Source of the DNA: an uncultured Opitutales bacterium
GTDB lineage: Bacteria; Verrucomicrobiota; Verrucomicrobiia; Opitutales; Intestinicryptomonadaceae
Reading direction: 5' to 3'
Assembly (NCBI GenBank): GCA_944389175.1
Contig: CALXLK010000009.1
Span: forward strand, 38,976-102,975
Length of the DNA: 64,000 bases
Notes under the pieces: generated by a model
The model's database searches: none
Told to the model about the DNA's origin: nothing
The model's input: the letters and a program-made list of their open reading frames with translations, nothing else
Shown: one piece after another, positions 41,733 through 50,600 of the stretch
Numbering within the stretch: the stretch's first letter is position 1
Layout: every line of letters begins with the position of its first letter
Translations under genes and position numbers: made by a program

Positions 41733-44045
41733 ATGCAACGGCTTCAGAGGCTAAGGCTAAAGGCGAAGAACCTGCCCCAGACAAGCGGCGTGTACGTTAT
41801 GAAAGACGCCCTCGGGCAAGTCATATACATTGGCAAGGCGAAAAATCTGCCCAAGAGGGTCTCTCACTACTTTGAAAACAACGCGCGGCTTAAGGCCTAT
41901 AATGCAAAGATAGCATCGCTTGTGGATATAATCGACGATTTCGACCATTATACCACGCGTTCTGAGGCCGAAGCGCTAATACTTGAGAGCAAGCTCATAA
42001 AGAAGTGGCGTCCGCGCTACAACACGCTCGAAAAGGACAACAAAAATTTTTTATTGCTGCGCGTTGAGATGTTTTCGCCGCTGCCAAAATTTACGTTTTG
42101 CAGGCATCGCAAAGAGGATAACTCCATATATTTCGGCCCTTATTTAAGCACGTCGGCAATAAGGAGCGCGCTAAGGCAAATACAGAAGCAGTTTGGAATA
42201 CTGTTGTCGCAATCCCACCCGAAGCGGCTAGAAGACGGCCGTTGGCAGCTTTACGACGACGCCCGCAGCCAGATCTCAAAATTCCCCAACATCGTCAGCG
42301 AGTCGGAGTACGCCCGGCGCGTCGAATCCGCACTTTCGTACCTTAAGGGCAAGGACGAAAACGCCATTGCCGAGGCGCAGGAAAAGATGAAAGAGGCCTC
42401 GGCGAACCTCGATTTTGAAAAAGCCGCAAAGTACAGGGATTTAATCGAAGCAATCGCCCAGACGCGAAAGGCAAACGCCCGCGGGCGGGTCGATGCCGAC
42501 ATATCTCGAACGCCCAAGTACATAGCCGAGTTGGCCACAGAATCGCTGCAAAAGACGCTAAAGCTTGAAAAGCCCCCGCGCGTAATTGAATGTTTTGATA
42601 TTTCGCATATTTCGGGCAGTTTTTGCGTGGCGTCGATGGTTCATTTCGAGGACGGGGAGCCCGTAAATAAAAAATATAGGCACTTCAAAATAAAGACCTT
42701 TGAGGGAAATAACGATTTTCGCTCGATGCGCGAAGTGGTAGGGCGTCGCTACAAGCGCCTAAGCGACGAGGGCTCGCCCATGCCCGACATAATCTTGATA
42801 GACGGAGGCAAGGAACAGGTATATTTTGCCATGAAGGCCTTCGACGACAATAACCTGCCCATACCCTTTATCATCGGCCTGGCAAAACGCGAAGAGACAA
42901 TAGTTTTGCAGGACGGCGGCGAATTAAAGCTGCCGCGCACCAACGAGGGGCTAAAATTGCTACAGCGCGCCCGCGACGAAGCCCACCGATTCGCAAACTC
43001 CTTCAACGCCGATTTGCGCTCGAAGAAAATACGCGAAAGCATCTTGGACGATTGCCCCGCAATAGGGCAAAAGCGAAAAGACGCGATACTTAAGCATTTT
43101 GGTTCTATTTCAAAAGTGAAATCTGCCTCTGTTGAAGATTTGTGCGCTGTTGAAGGAATCGGGTACGAGACTGCCGTGGAAATACGCAAATTTTTGGACG
43201 CCAATTTCGGGGAGAAGCAGCGATACAGGGGGCGCATAGCGCCTACCCCCTCGGGTCTGCTGCATATAGGCCATGCAAACACATTTAAAATGGCCGCAAA
43301 GCGCGCGATGGAAAATTCCGGAGACTTAGTTCTTAGAATTGAAGACATAGATTCCGCCCGCTGCAAGCAAGAATACATCGATGAAATAATAAAGGATTTA
43401 AAACGCCTAGGTATATCATGCACCGAGGGTTATAATATAGGCGGCGAGTGCGCCCCGTACCTGCAGAGCAAGCGCATTGCATACTACTGGCAGGTTATGA
43501 AAGAATTGATAACTAAAAAGGTAGTCTATCCGAGCACCGTTTCGCGTAAAGACGTAAAAGAAGCCGCCATAATGCCGAAACGCACGTTTGATTTCTGTGA
43601 GCCGGAGCCTATTTTTCCCCCGAAACTAAGAGACCTCGAGTATGATTTGGATAAAATCGACCAGCCGCAGAGGCTCAACTGGCGCTTCAAAGTGCCTGAC
43701 GGAGAAAAAGTAACATTTACCGACAACAATTCGGGACAGCATACTTTCATTGCGGGCGAAGATTTTGGCGATTTCCTTGTTTGGAGGAAAACGGCGGAAC
43801 CCTCGTATGAACTTGCCGTCACGGCGGACGACCACGCGATGAAGATAACAGAAGTTGTAAGAGGCGAAGATCTCCTGCTGTCAACGGCAAGGCAAATTCT
43901 AATATATAGAGCGCTCGGCTGGAATATCCCCGAGTTTTACCACTGCCCTATTATAAAAGACGAAGACTCAAACAAGCTATCAAAATCGTCGCTGACGGCG
44001 GCAAACGACAACAAATACCTTATAAGAAACGCAAAAAATCTCTAA
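41733..44045 (+). CDS. uvrC: UvrC excinuclease fused to glutamyl-Q tRNA(Asp) synthetase-like domain
   Basis: A 770-residue bifunctional reading frame. Residues 1-490 are UvrC: the GIY-YIG nuclease domain (SGVYVMKDALGQVIYIGKAK), a UVR motif near 225-240 (ANLDFEKAAKYRDLI), the RNase H-type nuclease (VIECFDISHISGS, IILIDGGKEQ) and a C-terminal HhH pair. The four cysteines normally found after the GIY-YIG domain are missing; that stretch reads GILLSQSHPKRLEDGRW. Residues 497-770 are GluQRS-like: YRGRIAPTPSG, HIGH at about 512-515, and KLSKS at 748-752. GluQRS glutamylates queuosine in tRNA(Asp). The synthetase end is short, with 18 residues after KLSKS instead of about 50. There is no stop or frame break between the halves. 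It is coupled to mutS (4 bases). Confidence 0.9.
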   Translation: MQRLQRLRLKAKNLPQTSGVYVMKDALGQVIYIGKAKNLPKRVSHYFENNARLKAYNAKIASLVDIIDDFDHYTTRSEAEALILESKLIKKWRPRYNTLEKDNKNFLLLRVEMFSPLPKFTFCRHRKEDNSIYFGPYLSTSAIRSALRQIQKQFGILLSQSHPKRLEDGRWQLYDDARSQISKFPNIVSESEYARRVESALSYLKGKDENAIAEAQEKMKEASANLDFEKAAKYRDLIEAIAQTRKANARGRVDADISRTPKYIAELATESLQKTLKLEKPPRVIECFDISHISGSFCVASMVHFEDGEPVNKKYRHFKIKTFEGNNDFRSMREVVGRRYKRLSDEGSPMPDIILIDGGKEQVYFAMKAFDDNNLPIPFIIGLAKREETIVLQDGGELKLPRTNEGLKLLQRARDEAHRFANSFNADLRSKKIRESILDDCPAIGQKRKDAILKHFGSISKVKSASVEDLCAVEGIGYETAVEIRKFLDANFGEKQRYRGRIAPTPSGLLHIGHANTFKMAAKRAMENSGDLVLRIEDIDSARCKQEYIDEIIKDLKRLGISCTEGYNIGGECAPYLQSKRIAYYWQVMKELITKKVVYPSTVSRKDVKEAAIMPKRTFDFCEPEPIFPPKLRDLEYDLDKIDQPQRLNWRFKVPDGEKVTFTDNNSGQHTFIAGEDFGDFLVWRKTAEPSYELAVTADDHAMKITEVVRGEDLLLSTARQILIYRALGWNIPEFYHCPIIKDEDSNKLSKSSLTAANDNKYLIRNAKNL

Positions 44046-44062
44046 CGCCCCACCTGGGTCAA

Positions 44063-45148
44063 TTAGAAAATCTCGTTTAAAATGCGGGCGACATTTCGGG
44101 CATCTTCCCGATTGTGACGAAAATCAAGCGGAATAGTCAACATTCTTCCCGAGATTTGCTTAGCGCCCTCGTCCTGCATAAATTTTGCACCCCAGTATAT
44201 GGAGGGAAGGACGCCGTTTTTTGCCAAAGCTGCGTAAGCCCTGTCGCGCAAGGCGACATTTTCAAAGGCAAGCGTCGGGCAAAACAAGCTGTATTTATCA
44301 AAAGAGAGCTTTTCCTCATTTTTTAATAGAATGACGCCGCGATGATCCCCAAATTCAGATTCAAAAGCGCAAAAAACTTCACGGCGGAAATCGTATAGCG
44401 CAGAAATGTCCATCGTTTTAATAGACTCTAAAGAATAAAAGCTTATCCGCGATATATTTTGCTTTGCGTTTAGGCGCATTTCCGCATTGTAGTAATAATC
44501 TTGAGCCCGCGAATAGTCAAGTTGTGCAAGGGCTGCGGCAAAAGCGCAGGCTGAGGCGGGCTCGGAACCTTCGCCCGGGCGCGTGTAGATTTTTGCGGGG
44601 CGGTAATTTGCCCCGTACAGGTAGCCGCCGTCGGTAATGGGCATTGTCTTTCTAAGCGAGGCAAAGACAACGTCGAAAGTATCGTCGGAGAGCGCGGCGG
44701 AAAACGGAGAATGGGATATGTCGGCAATCAATACGGTGTCGGGGTTCGATTTCTTCCATCGGGCCCAAAAGCGCAAGTCGCGTATTCCAAAATAGTCGAC
44801 GGCCACTACAATATCGGAATCTCCCGGCCTTAGGGAATCTAAATTCGGCGTCGAATCCAACGGGCTATCCCCATAAAAGGCCACCCCCCAGGCGTATTTT
44901 TTCACGGCCTTGACCACCCACGGGCAAAAATACGAGGGCAGCCAAAGGGTGCGCTCGAAAGCCTTGCACACGGCGAGAGCCCGCATCAAAGCCTCGCGGC
45001 CGGATGCAAAAAATTCCGCATTTTGCAAGAGGCGCTCTTGGACTCCCCCGCATTTAGACTCGGCATTACATACTTCCGAGCGCCTGCCCAGGGGCATAAA
45101 CGGCGTAACGGGCGCGGAAAAATCACGCCATGTCATTTGCTTTTGCAT
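44063..45148 (-). CDS. Fold-type I PLP-dependent enzyme-like protein (DegT/DnrJ-like)
   Basis: A 361-residue protein with the layout of sugar aminotransferases of the DegT/DnrJ/EryC1 group: an anchor FFASGREALMRALA (about 46-59), WLPSYFCPWVV (about 69-79), an acidic PLP-ring contact in VLIADISHSPF (Asp143), and the probable Schiff-base lysine Lys167 in FASLRKTMPITDGG. The match is partial, so the reaction is unknown; synthesis of an amino sugar for a surface polysaccharide is one option. It starts 1 base after the stop of the DEAD-box helicase gene and is translationally coupled to it, an unusual partnership. It converges with the uvrC fusion gene, only 17 bases away. Confidence 0.7.
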   Translation of the reverse strand: MQKQMTWRDFSAPVTPFMPLGRRSEVCNAESKCGGVQERLLQNAEFFASGREALMRALAVCKAFERTLWLPSYFCPWVVKAVKKYAWGVAFYGDSPLDSTPNLDSLRPGDSDIVVAVDYFGIRDLRFWARWKKSNPDTVLIADISHSPFSAALSDDTFDVVFASLRKTMPITDGGYLYGANYRPAKIYTRPGEGSEPASACAFAAALAQLDYSRAQDYYYNAEMRLNAKQNISRISFYSLESIKTMDISALYDFRREVFCAFESEFGDHRGVILLKNEEKLSFDKYSLFCPTLAFENVALRDRAYAALAKNGVLPSIYWGAKFMQDEGAKQISGRMLTIPLDFRHNREDARNVARILNEIF

Positions 45149-45149
45149 G

Positions 45150-46805
45150 CTAAACGTTGTTTACAAATTGGCTGCGCCTGCGCCTTTGCTTCTGCGGCCG
45201 CACAGGGCTTTTTCGGCCATGTTCGGCAACATTTTTCCCGTGCTTTGAGAATTTTGAATGAGCGCCCTTGGGGGCTGCGTCCGTCGAAAATCTACCGCCG
45301 AACTTACCGCCAAACTTTCCGACGAAGTTCGCCGGAGCTTTCCCCGCCCTTGGGGGCTTTTTTGCCCCGCCTTTCTTTGGGGCGCGCGCACCTTCTGAAA
45401 ATGCGGCAGCCTGCCCTGCGCGGCGCCTGCGCGCATCGAATTGGCTCTTGCTTCCCTTGCCGCGGGCTTCGGCGCGGCGCGGCGCCGGCGACTTTGCAGG
45501 CTTGCCGTCGGAGGCCAGATACGCCGTCGGCCTGCGCTCCCCGTAGAGAATTTCCGCGGAAAAGTCTTTGTCTTTGGGAAGTCGGCGCCTGCTCTCCTTG
45601 CCCGCCATTTTTGCCCGAAAGGCTCTAAGCTTTTTAAGTTCTTCAAGGACGCCTTCGGAATGGTAGCTGGTGTCGGTTAAAACGGGAACATTCCTCTTTA
45701 TGTACTTTTCTATCGCCGAAAAATCCCCGACAGACTCGCGCGTGCATATCGAAATGGCCGAACCCGAAGCGGAGGCGCGCGCAGTTCTTCCGATGCGGTG
45801 CACGTAGGTTTCAGGCTCGTCGGGGAGATCGTAATTGACGACCATGTCCATGTCTTTTACGTCTATGCCGCGCGCGGCTATGTCTGTGGCGACCAGAACC
45901 CTTATGAGCCTGTCTTTAAACTTCCCAAGAGCCTTCTGGCGCGACGACTGGGTTCTGTCGCCGTGGATGCAGTCGGCCGGTATGCCCTCTTTGTTCAGGC
46001 GCTTTGCCAGCTTGCTGGCCCCGTGCTTTGTCCGGCAAAACACGAGCGCGAGAAAATTCTTGTCGGCCGCGCGCGGGGCGAGTTGCTCGACGAGAAAATT
46101 ATATTTATCCAGCGCCTCGATAGTGGCGACCTTCTGGTCGATCTTTTCAACCGCCGGGCTTTCGGGCGAAATAGTTATCTTTAGCGGATTGACCACTATT
46201 GTGCGCGCCAACTTCTCAATTTCCTCGCCCATTGTCGCCGAAAAAAGAAGAGACTGCCTCTTTGAGGGCAACTGCGCGCAAATTTTGCGAATATCGGGGA
46301 TAAATCCCATATCCAACATTCTGTCGGCCTCGTCCAGCACAAGGAACTCGACGCCGTCAAAGCAGAGCTTTTTGTGCGCGTACAAATCGAGCAGGCGCCC
46401 GGGCGTGGCGACCAAAATGTCAACCCCCTCGGCAAGCATCCTTATCTGCGGCTTTTCCGATACCCCGCCGTAGGCCTTGCAGTACGAAAGGTTCAAATGC
46501 TTGCCGAACATGGCGGTGTTCGAGCCTATCTGCTCGGCGAGTTCGCGCGTCGGCGTCAATACAAGCGCCCTAAACTGAAGCGGCGCCGGCACATGGCCGC
46601 ACTCCTCGAGTTTTTGCATAATCGGCAGCATAAACGCCGCCGTCTTGCCCGTGCCCGTCTGCGCGCAGCCGAAAATATCGCGCCCCTGCAATATTGCGGG
46701 AATGGCGCGCATTTGTATGGGAGTGGGCCTCTTGTAGCCCATGGCCTCTATCGCCTGCAATAACTGCGGACAAAGCCCCAAATCGGAAAAACTATTTTCG
46801 CTCAT
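45150..46805 (-). CDS. DEAD-box ATP-dependent RNA helicase (RhlE-like)
   Basis: A 551-residue RNA helicase. All core motifs are seen: Q motif GYKRPTPIQ (24-31 region), motif I AQTGTGKT (48-55), PTRELAEQ, motif II VLDEADRMLDMGF, motif III SAT, and motif VI HRIGRTARA. After the helicase core the last 150 residues are rich in Lys, Arg, Gly and Ala, a basic disordered tail that binds RNA in RhlE-type helicases. I chose the ATG at 46805 (MSENSFSDLGL) because the upstream frame to 46928 is unlike the family. Roles in ribosome assembly or mRNA decay are typical. It lies 88 bases after uxuA on the same strand and directly before a PLP-enzyme-like gene. Confidence 0.95.
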   Translation of the reverse strand: MSENSFSDLGLCPQLLQAIEAMGYKRPTPIQMRAIPAILQGRDIFGCAQTGTGKTAAFMLPIMQKLEECGHVPAPLQFRALVLTPTRELAEQIGSNTAMFGKHLNLSYCKAYGGVSEKPQIRMLAEGVDILVATPGRLLDLYAHKKLCFDGVEFLVLDEADRMLDMGFIPDIRKICAQLPSKRQSLLFSATMGEEIEKLARTIVVNPLKITISPESPAVEKIDQKVATIEALDKYNFLVEQLAPRAADKNFLALVFCRTKHGASKLAKRLNKEGIPADCIHGDRTQSSRQKALGKFKDRLIRVLVATDIAARGIDVKDMDMVVNYDLPDEPETYVHRIGRTARASASGSAISICTRESVGDFSAIEKYIKRNVPVLTDTSYHSEGVLEELKKLRAFRAKMAGKESRRRLPKDKDFSAEILYGERRPTAYLASDGKPAKSPAPRRAEARGKGSKSQFDARRRRAGQAAAFSEGARAPKKGGAKKPPRAGKAPANFVGKFGGKFGGRFSTDAAPKGAHSKFSKHGKNVAEHGRKSPVRPQKQRRRRSQFVNNV

Positions 46806-46893
46806 TTGCCGTAAATCTTCCACCGGCGCGCCCCGCTTGCAAGCATAATCGAAAATATGCCGCGCGCGCCATCTTCGGCAATCGGCAGAAACG

Positions 46894-48087
46894 CTATCTG
46901 CCCCCGCCGAAAAGAATGCCCCTTTCAAGCCCGCGAATCTCGGCCAACCCCTTCATTCTGCCTATGTACGAATAGCCGGGATTGCGCGTTGGAGGCTTCA
47001 GAAGATCGTCGGCCATGTCGCGCCCGTGGTCGGGCCTAAAGACAATCCGCTCCCCTCCCTCGGCGACCCTGCGCCTCTGAATCTTGAGCAGCTTCTCCAC
47101 CACCAGCGGCATCGGAACCGACCCCTCAAGATGCCCGGCCTCGTAAAAGCTGCCGTCGGGCTCGCGCTGCGTGCTGCGAAGATGAACCGTAAATATTCTA
47201 TCGGCAAGCGCGTCTATCATCTGCGGAATATCGTTTTCGGGGCCGGCGCTCAACGAACCCGCGCACAAGCAGACCGAATTTGCAGGGCTATCGTAAAAAG
47301 ATATTATCTTTTGAAAATCGGAAAGACGCGAAGCTATCCTGGGCAAGCCCAACACGTTGAACGGCGGATCGTCGGGGTGGATTGCCAAATGGGCGCCGCA
47401 CTCCTCCGCAACCGGCGCCACTTCCTTCAAAAACAACTCGAGATGCCTGCGGAGCTTGGGCGCGTCTATGTCGGCGTATTTTGCCAACATCGCACGCACG
47501 TCTTCTATGCCCAAGCCCATGCTGCAACCTGGGAAAACGTCTATTATTGAACGCTCGAATTTAATTTTCGACTCGGCGTCAAGAGACTTGAAAAACTTTT
47601 CGGCGCGCTCAAGCTGATCGGGCGAATAGTCGGCGCTCGCGCCCGCGCGCTTGAGCAGATAAATCTCAAAAGCGGCAAACTGCGCCGGATCAAAGCGCAG
47701 GCAGGTGGATCCGTCGGGCAGGCGCCAGTGCAAGTCTGTGCGAATCCAGTCGAGGACGGGCATGAAGTTGTAGATTATTATCTTTATGCCGCACTCGGCC
47801 AAGTTGCGTATGCTCTGCTTGTAGTTTTGAATGTGGCGGAGATAGTCGCCGGTGCGCGTCTTTATATCCTCGCTTACGGGAAGGCTCTCCACTACGCTCC
47901 AGCGCAACCCGTGTTCGCCGAGCTCTCTGACCCGCTCCATGATGGCGTCTTTGCCCCAAAGCTCCCCGTAGGGAATTTCATGCAGCGACGTAAATACGCT
48001 CTCGGCTCCGGCCTGCCTTATAAAATCGAGGCTGACCTCGTCTTTGGGCCCGTACCAACGAAAGCCCTCTTCCAGCATTTCCGTCAT
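46894..48087 (-). CDS. uxuA: Mannonate dehydratase
   Basis: A 397-residue xylose-isomerase-fold enzyme that dehydrates D-mannonate to 2-keto-3-deoxygluconate. The N-terminus FRWYGPKDEVSL is diagnostic for UxuA, and HPDDPPF, FTVHLRST and FRPDHGRDM carry the metal-binding and catalytic residues. The ATG at 48087 is set by the family start; a longer frame to 48189 would overlap the preceding gene. It follows the SDR reductase by 2 bases and is the last gene of the hexuronate operon. The product KDG feeds kdgK and eda, which lie at the front of the same operon. Confidence 0.96.
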   Translation of the reverse strand: MTEMLEEGFRWYGPKDEVSLDFIRQAGAESVFTSLHEIPYGELWGKDAIMERVRELGEHGLRWSVVESLPVSEDIKTRTGDYLRHIQNYKQSIRNLAECGIKIIIYNFMPVLDWIRTDLHWRLPDGSTCLRFDPAQFAAFEIYLLKRAGASADYSPDQLERAEKFFKSLDAESKIKFERSIIDVFPGCSMGLGIEDVRAMLAKYADIDAPKLRRHLELFLKEVAPVAEECGAHLAIHPDDPPFNVLGLPRIASRLSDFQKIISFYDSPANSVCLCAGSLSAGPENDIPQMIDALADRIFTVHLRSTQREPDGSFYEAGHLEGSVPMPLVVEKLLKIQRRRVAEGGERIVFRPDHGRDMADDLLKPPTRNPGYSYIGRMKGLAEIRGLERGILFGGGR

Positions 48088-48089
48088 AC

Positions 48090-48896
48090 CTAAACCCCCG
48101 AAAAGCACGAAAAGCCGCCGTCTATTGCCATGACCGTACCGGTGACAAACTTGGAGGCCGGGCTTATCAGATAGTGCACCGCGCCCCATATCTCGTCGGC
48201 GTTGCCAAAACGCCCGAAGGGCGTCTTATTTATCACGGCCTGCCCCCGCGCAGTGAACGTGCCGTCGGGATTCGTCAGAAGCGCCCTGTTCTGGTTGCTT
48301 ATGAAAAATCCGGGCGCTATCGCGTTTACGCGCAGCCCGTCGCCAAACTTTTTGGCGAATTCCACGGCCAAGCCCTTTGTCAGATTTTCCACCGCCGCTT
48401 TCGCATTCGAGTAGCCCAATACCCTGGTGACTGCGCTTTGGGCTGTCATCGAGGAGAAGTTAACTATGCTTCCGCTTTTCTGCGCCTTGAAAATCTCGCC
48501 GAATACCATAATCGGCAAGAGTGTTCCCTCGAGGTTGAGTTTGACTACCTCGGCCCATTGGGAGACATCGAGATCAAAAAAGGTCTTCTCGGGGGCGATT
48601 GTCGCCCCGGGCATATTGCCGCCCGCCCCGTTGACGAGCGCATCCAGCCTGCCGTACTTTTTCATGACGGCCTCCTTCGCCGACTCCAGTGCCTCCCTGT
48701 CGAGCACGTTGCAAACGCACGCCATATGCTCTGACTCGTCGAGGCCTTCCATGGCCTCCGAAAGTTTTCGGGCGTTTCTGCCCATAAATACGACTTTTGC
48801 CTTTTGGGCCGCCAAGTAGCGGGCAAGCGACCCGGCCAAAACGCCTGTGGCGCCTGTAACCGCCACAACTTTTTCGGATATGTCAAACAAATCCAT
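48090..48896 (-). CDS. uxuB: SDR-family D-mannonate oxidoreductase (fructuronate reductase)
   Basis: A 268-residue short-chain dehydrogenase. The nucleotide-binding TGATGVLAG turn, NGAGGNMPGAT, the catalytic serine in NFSSMTAQ and the YSNAK pair are intact; AIAPGFFISNQNR is typical of the SDR-type mannonate oxidoreductases found beside uxuA (Bacillus YjmF type). It reduces D-fructuronate to D-mannonate with NADH. It is unrelated in fold to E. coli UxuB, which is a polyol dehydrogenase-type enzyme. The ribosome-binding site AGGAGGAG is made by the last sense codons of the preceding transporter gene. Its stop lies 2 bases before uxuA. Confidence 0.92.
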   Translation of the reverse strand: MDLFDISEKVVAVTGATGVLAGSLARYLAAQKAKVVFMGRNARKLSEAMEGLDESEHMACVCNVLDREALESAKEAVMKKYGRLDALVNGAGGNMPGATIAPEKTFFDLDVSQWAEVVKLNLEGTLLPIMVFGEIFKAQKSGSIVNFSSMTAQSAVTRVLGYSNAKAAVENLTKGLAVEFAKKFGDGLRVNAIAPGFFISNQNRALLTNPDGTFTARGQAVINKTPFGRFGNADEIWGAVHYLISPASKFVTGTVMAIDGGFSCFSGV

Positions 48897-48899
48897 ACC

Positions 48900-50600
48900 T
48901 TAACTCCTCCTCTTTAAAATCAACGCCGATACGACTACAACCGCAAAGAACGCCGCAAAAAGCGCAGGGCCGGCAAGGCCTATCTTCTGGTACAAGACCC
49001 AAATGCTCGCAATGGAACTCATCAACAACGAGCAGGCCATCAAGACATTCCACAATACCCTGCGACCGCCCGACGGCCTCTGGGCCCCGAGAACCTTTGA
49101 GCTGTTAATCAGGTACATAAACGCCCCGTATGCTATCGGCAAAAGCACCGCCGCCATGACGCCCGCGTAAATGACAAGCCACATGCGCGCGCCCTTGAAG
49201 AAAACGGAGGCCACAGCCGAAATCAAGATAAGCGACGATCCGCAAATATGCCATTTGGCGCTCCCGCCGCGCTTAAAAATTTCGCTGAAAGAAAGCCCGC
49301 AAATTAGCATGTTCATAAGCACGGCATTCATTGCCATGCCCAAGACGCCGAAGCCGAATATGTAGCGGGCAACGTCCTCGCCGACGAGCGGCTCGAGAGT
49401 CTCGGCCAGATTGGAGGCGTCGCGCTTTACCAGCATTGCCGCAAGCTGCTTGTCGACAGTCCCCAGCCCGTTGCGCGCGGCGTCCTTTTGCGCGGGGGCA
49501 AGTTTTGAATAGTTTTGCTCTCCGACAACCGAGGCGGCGCGCTTGTCAAGCAGCTGAATGTACCCCTCTATAAGATTGGGCGCCGGCTCAATCTTGCGGC
49601 CGTCGACGACCGCCGGCACGAGTTTGCCATCGGCGATCGAGGCCTCGGCCAAGCCCTCGGCCGCTATTGCGTGGAATTGGGTCGAGGCTGCTATTACTAT
49701 GCACGAGGTCGCAATAAAAAACGGTATGAAAAGCCCCGTCGCCAAATCGAATATCGCCAGACCCCTAAAATCTTTGTCCCAGCCTTTTTTAAGCATCGAA
49801 TAGGGATAAAGGAACGTCATGTTGATACCCACCGCCATGGCGGCCGCCGAGATTACCACGTCGATCTGCTGGGAGACAATCATATCCGACCAAAACTTTT
49901 GACCCGCCGCATCGAGCTTTGAAATATACTGCATAAAATCGGCGCTGGGGCTTGAGAATACGCTTAGATTGGGAACGAAGCCTTCCGCCACCCTGCCCCA
50001 ATCTATTTTTCCGCCGAGCCAGAGGCTTATGACCACGCCGAAGAAGCAAACGACTATCGCCGCCACCGACAGCTTTATAAAAAGCTCGAAGATTTTTACG
50101 CCTTTGCCGCCGACTGCATACACCGCCGTCATGAACAATCCCAACGCAAACAGCGCCGCCGTAATGCCGACCTCGACGCCCGTCGACGGCGCGCTTTTCA
50201 TGTGGCAGAGATTCTGCGTAATAGCCGCCACGCCGAGGGCAAACTGCGGCCATGCAAACACCAAGCAGGCAAGCATCGAACCGACAGCCCAGCCGTACCC
50301 CAAAATGGGAGTCAGATTCTTGTTTATCGCCTCCATCGGCTTCTGGGAAATCGAGAGCGTGACGTATGAAATCCCGGCCAGCATTATTATTCCCAAGATC
50401 ATCGCAAACGGCTGAAGCCACATAAAGCCCAACCCGCCCAAGACGCCAAGATAAAGCGCCGAGGCAAGCGAGCCGCCGCCGAGCGTCGTGGCGCTCTGAA
50501 GCCACCCGGGCCCAGAGAGTCTGCAATAGGCGCCAAGCTGCGCCAGTTTCCCGCGCCCGCGCGCATCCACTAATATTTTTCTTTGGTCTTCAAGCTTCAT
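48900..50600 (-). CDS. Nramp-fold membrane transporter without metal-binding motifs
   Basis: A 566-residue membrane protein with about 11-12 helices and an Nramp-like first helix: GPGWLQSATTLGGGSLASAL (30-49). In true Nramp metal transporters this helix reads GPG...DPGN, so the metal-binding Asp and Asn are replaced by GGGS (41-44). In helix 6 the MPHNLxLHS motif is replaced by GINMTFLYPYS (about 258-268), losing the metal-binding Met and the His. A large loop (about 310-400) has no Nramp counterpart. It sits inside the hexuronate operon, 11 bases overlapped by the Gfo/Idh gene upstream and 3 bases before the SDR gene. No other uronate transporter is present, so it may import a sugar acid. 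That substrate is inference. Confidence 0.75.
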   Translation of the reverse strand: MKLEDQRKILVDARGRGKLAQLGAYCRLSGPGWLQSATTLGGGSLASALYLGVLGGLGFMWLQPFAMILGIIMLAGISYVTLSISQKPMEAINKNLTPILGYGWAVGSMLACLVFAWPQFALGVAAITQNLCHMKSAPSTGVEVGITAALFALGLFMTAVYAVGGKGVKIFELFIKLSVAAIVVCFFGVVISLWLGGKIDWGRVAEGFVPNLSVFSSPSADFMQYISKLDAAGQKFWSDMIVSQQIDVVISAAAMAVGINMTFLYPYSMLKKGWDKDFRGLAIFDLATGLFIPFFIATSCIVIAASTQFHAIAAEGLAEASIADGKLVPAVVDGRKIEPAPNLIEGYIQLLDKRAASVVGEQNYSKLAPAQKDAARNGLGTVDKQLAAMLVKRDASNLAETLEPLVGEDVARYIFGFGVLGMAMNAVLMNMLICGLSFSEIFKRGGSAKWHICGSSLILISAVASVFFKGARMWLVIYAGVMAAVLLPIAYGAFMYLINSSKVLGAQRPSGGRRVLWNVLMACSLLMSSIASIWVLYQKIGLAGPALFAAFFAVVVVSALILKRRS

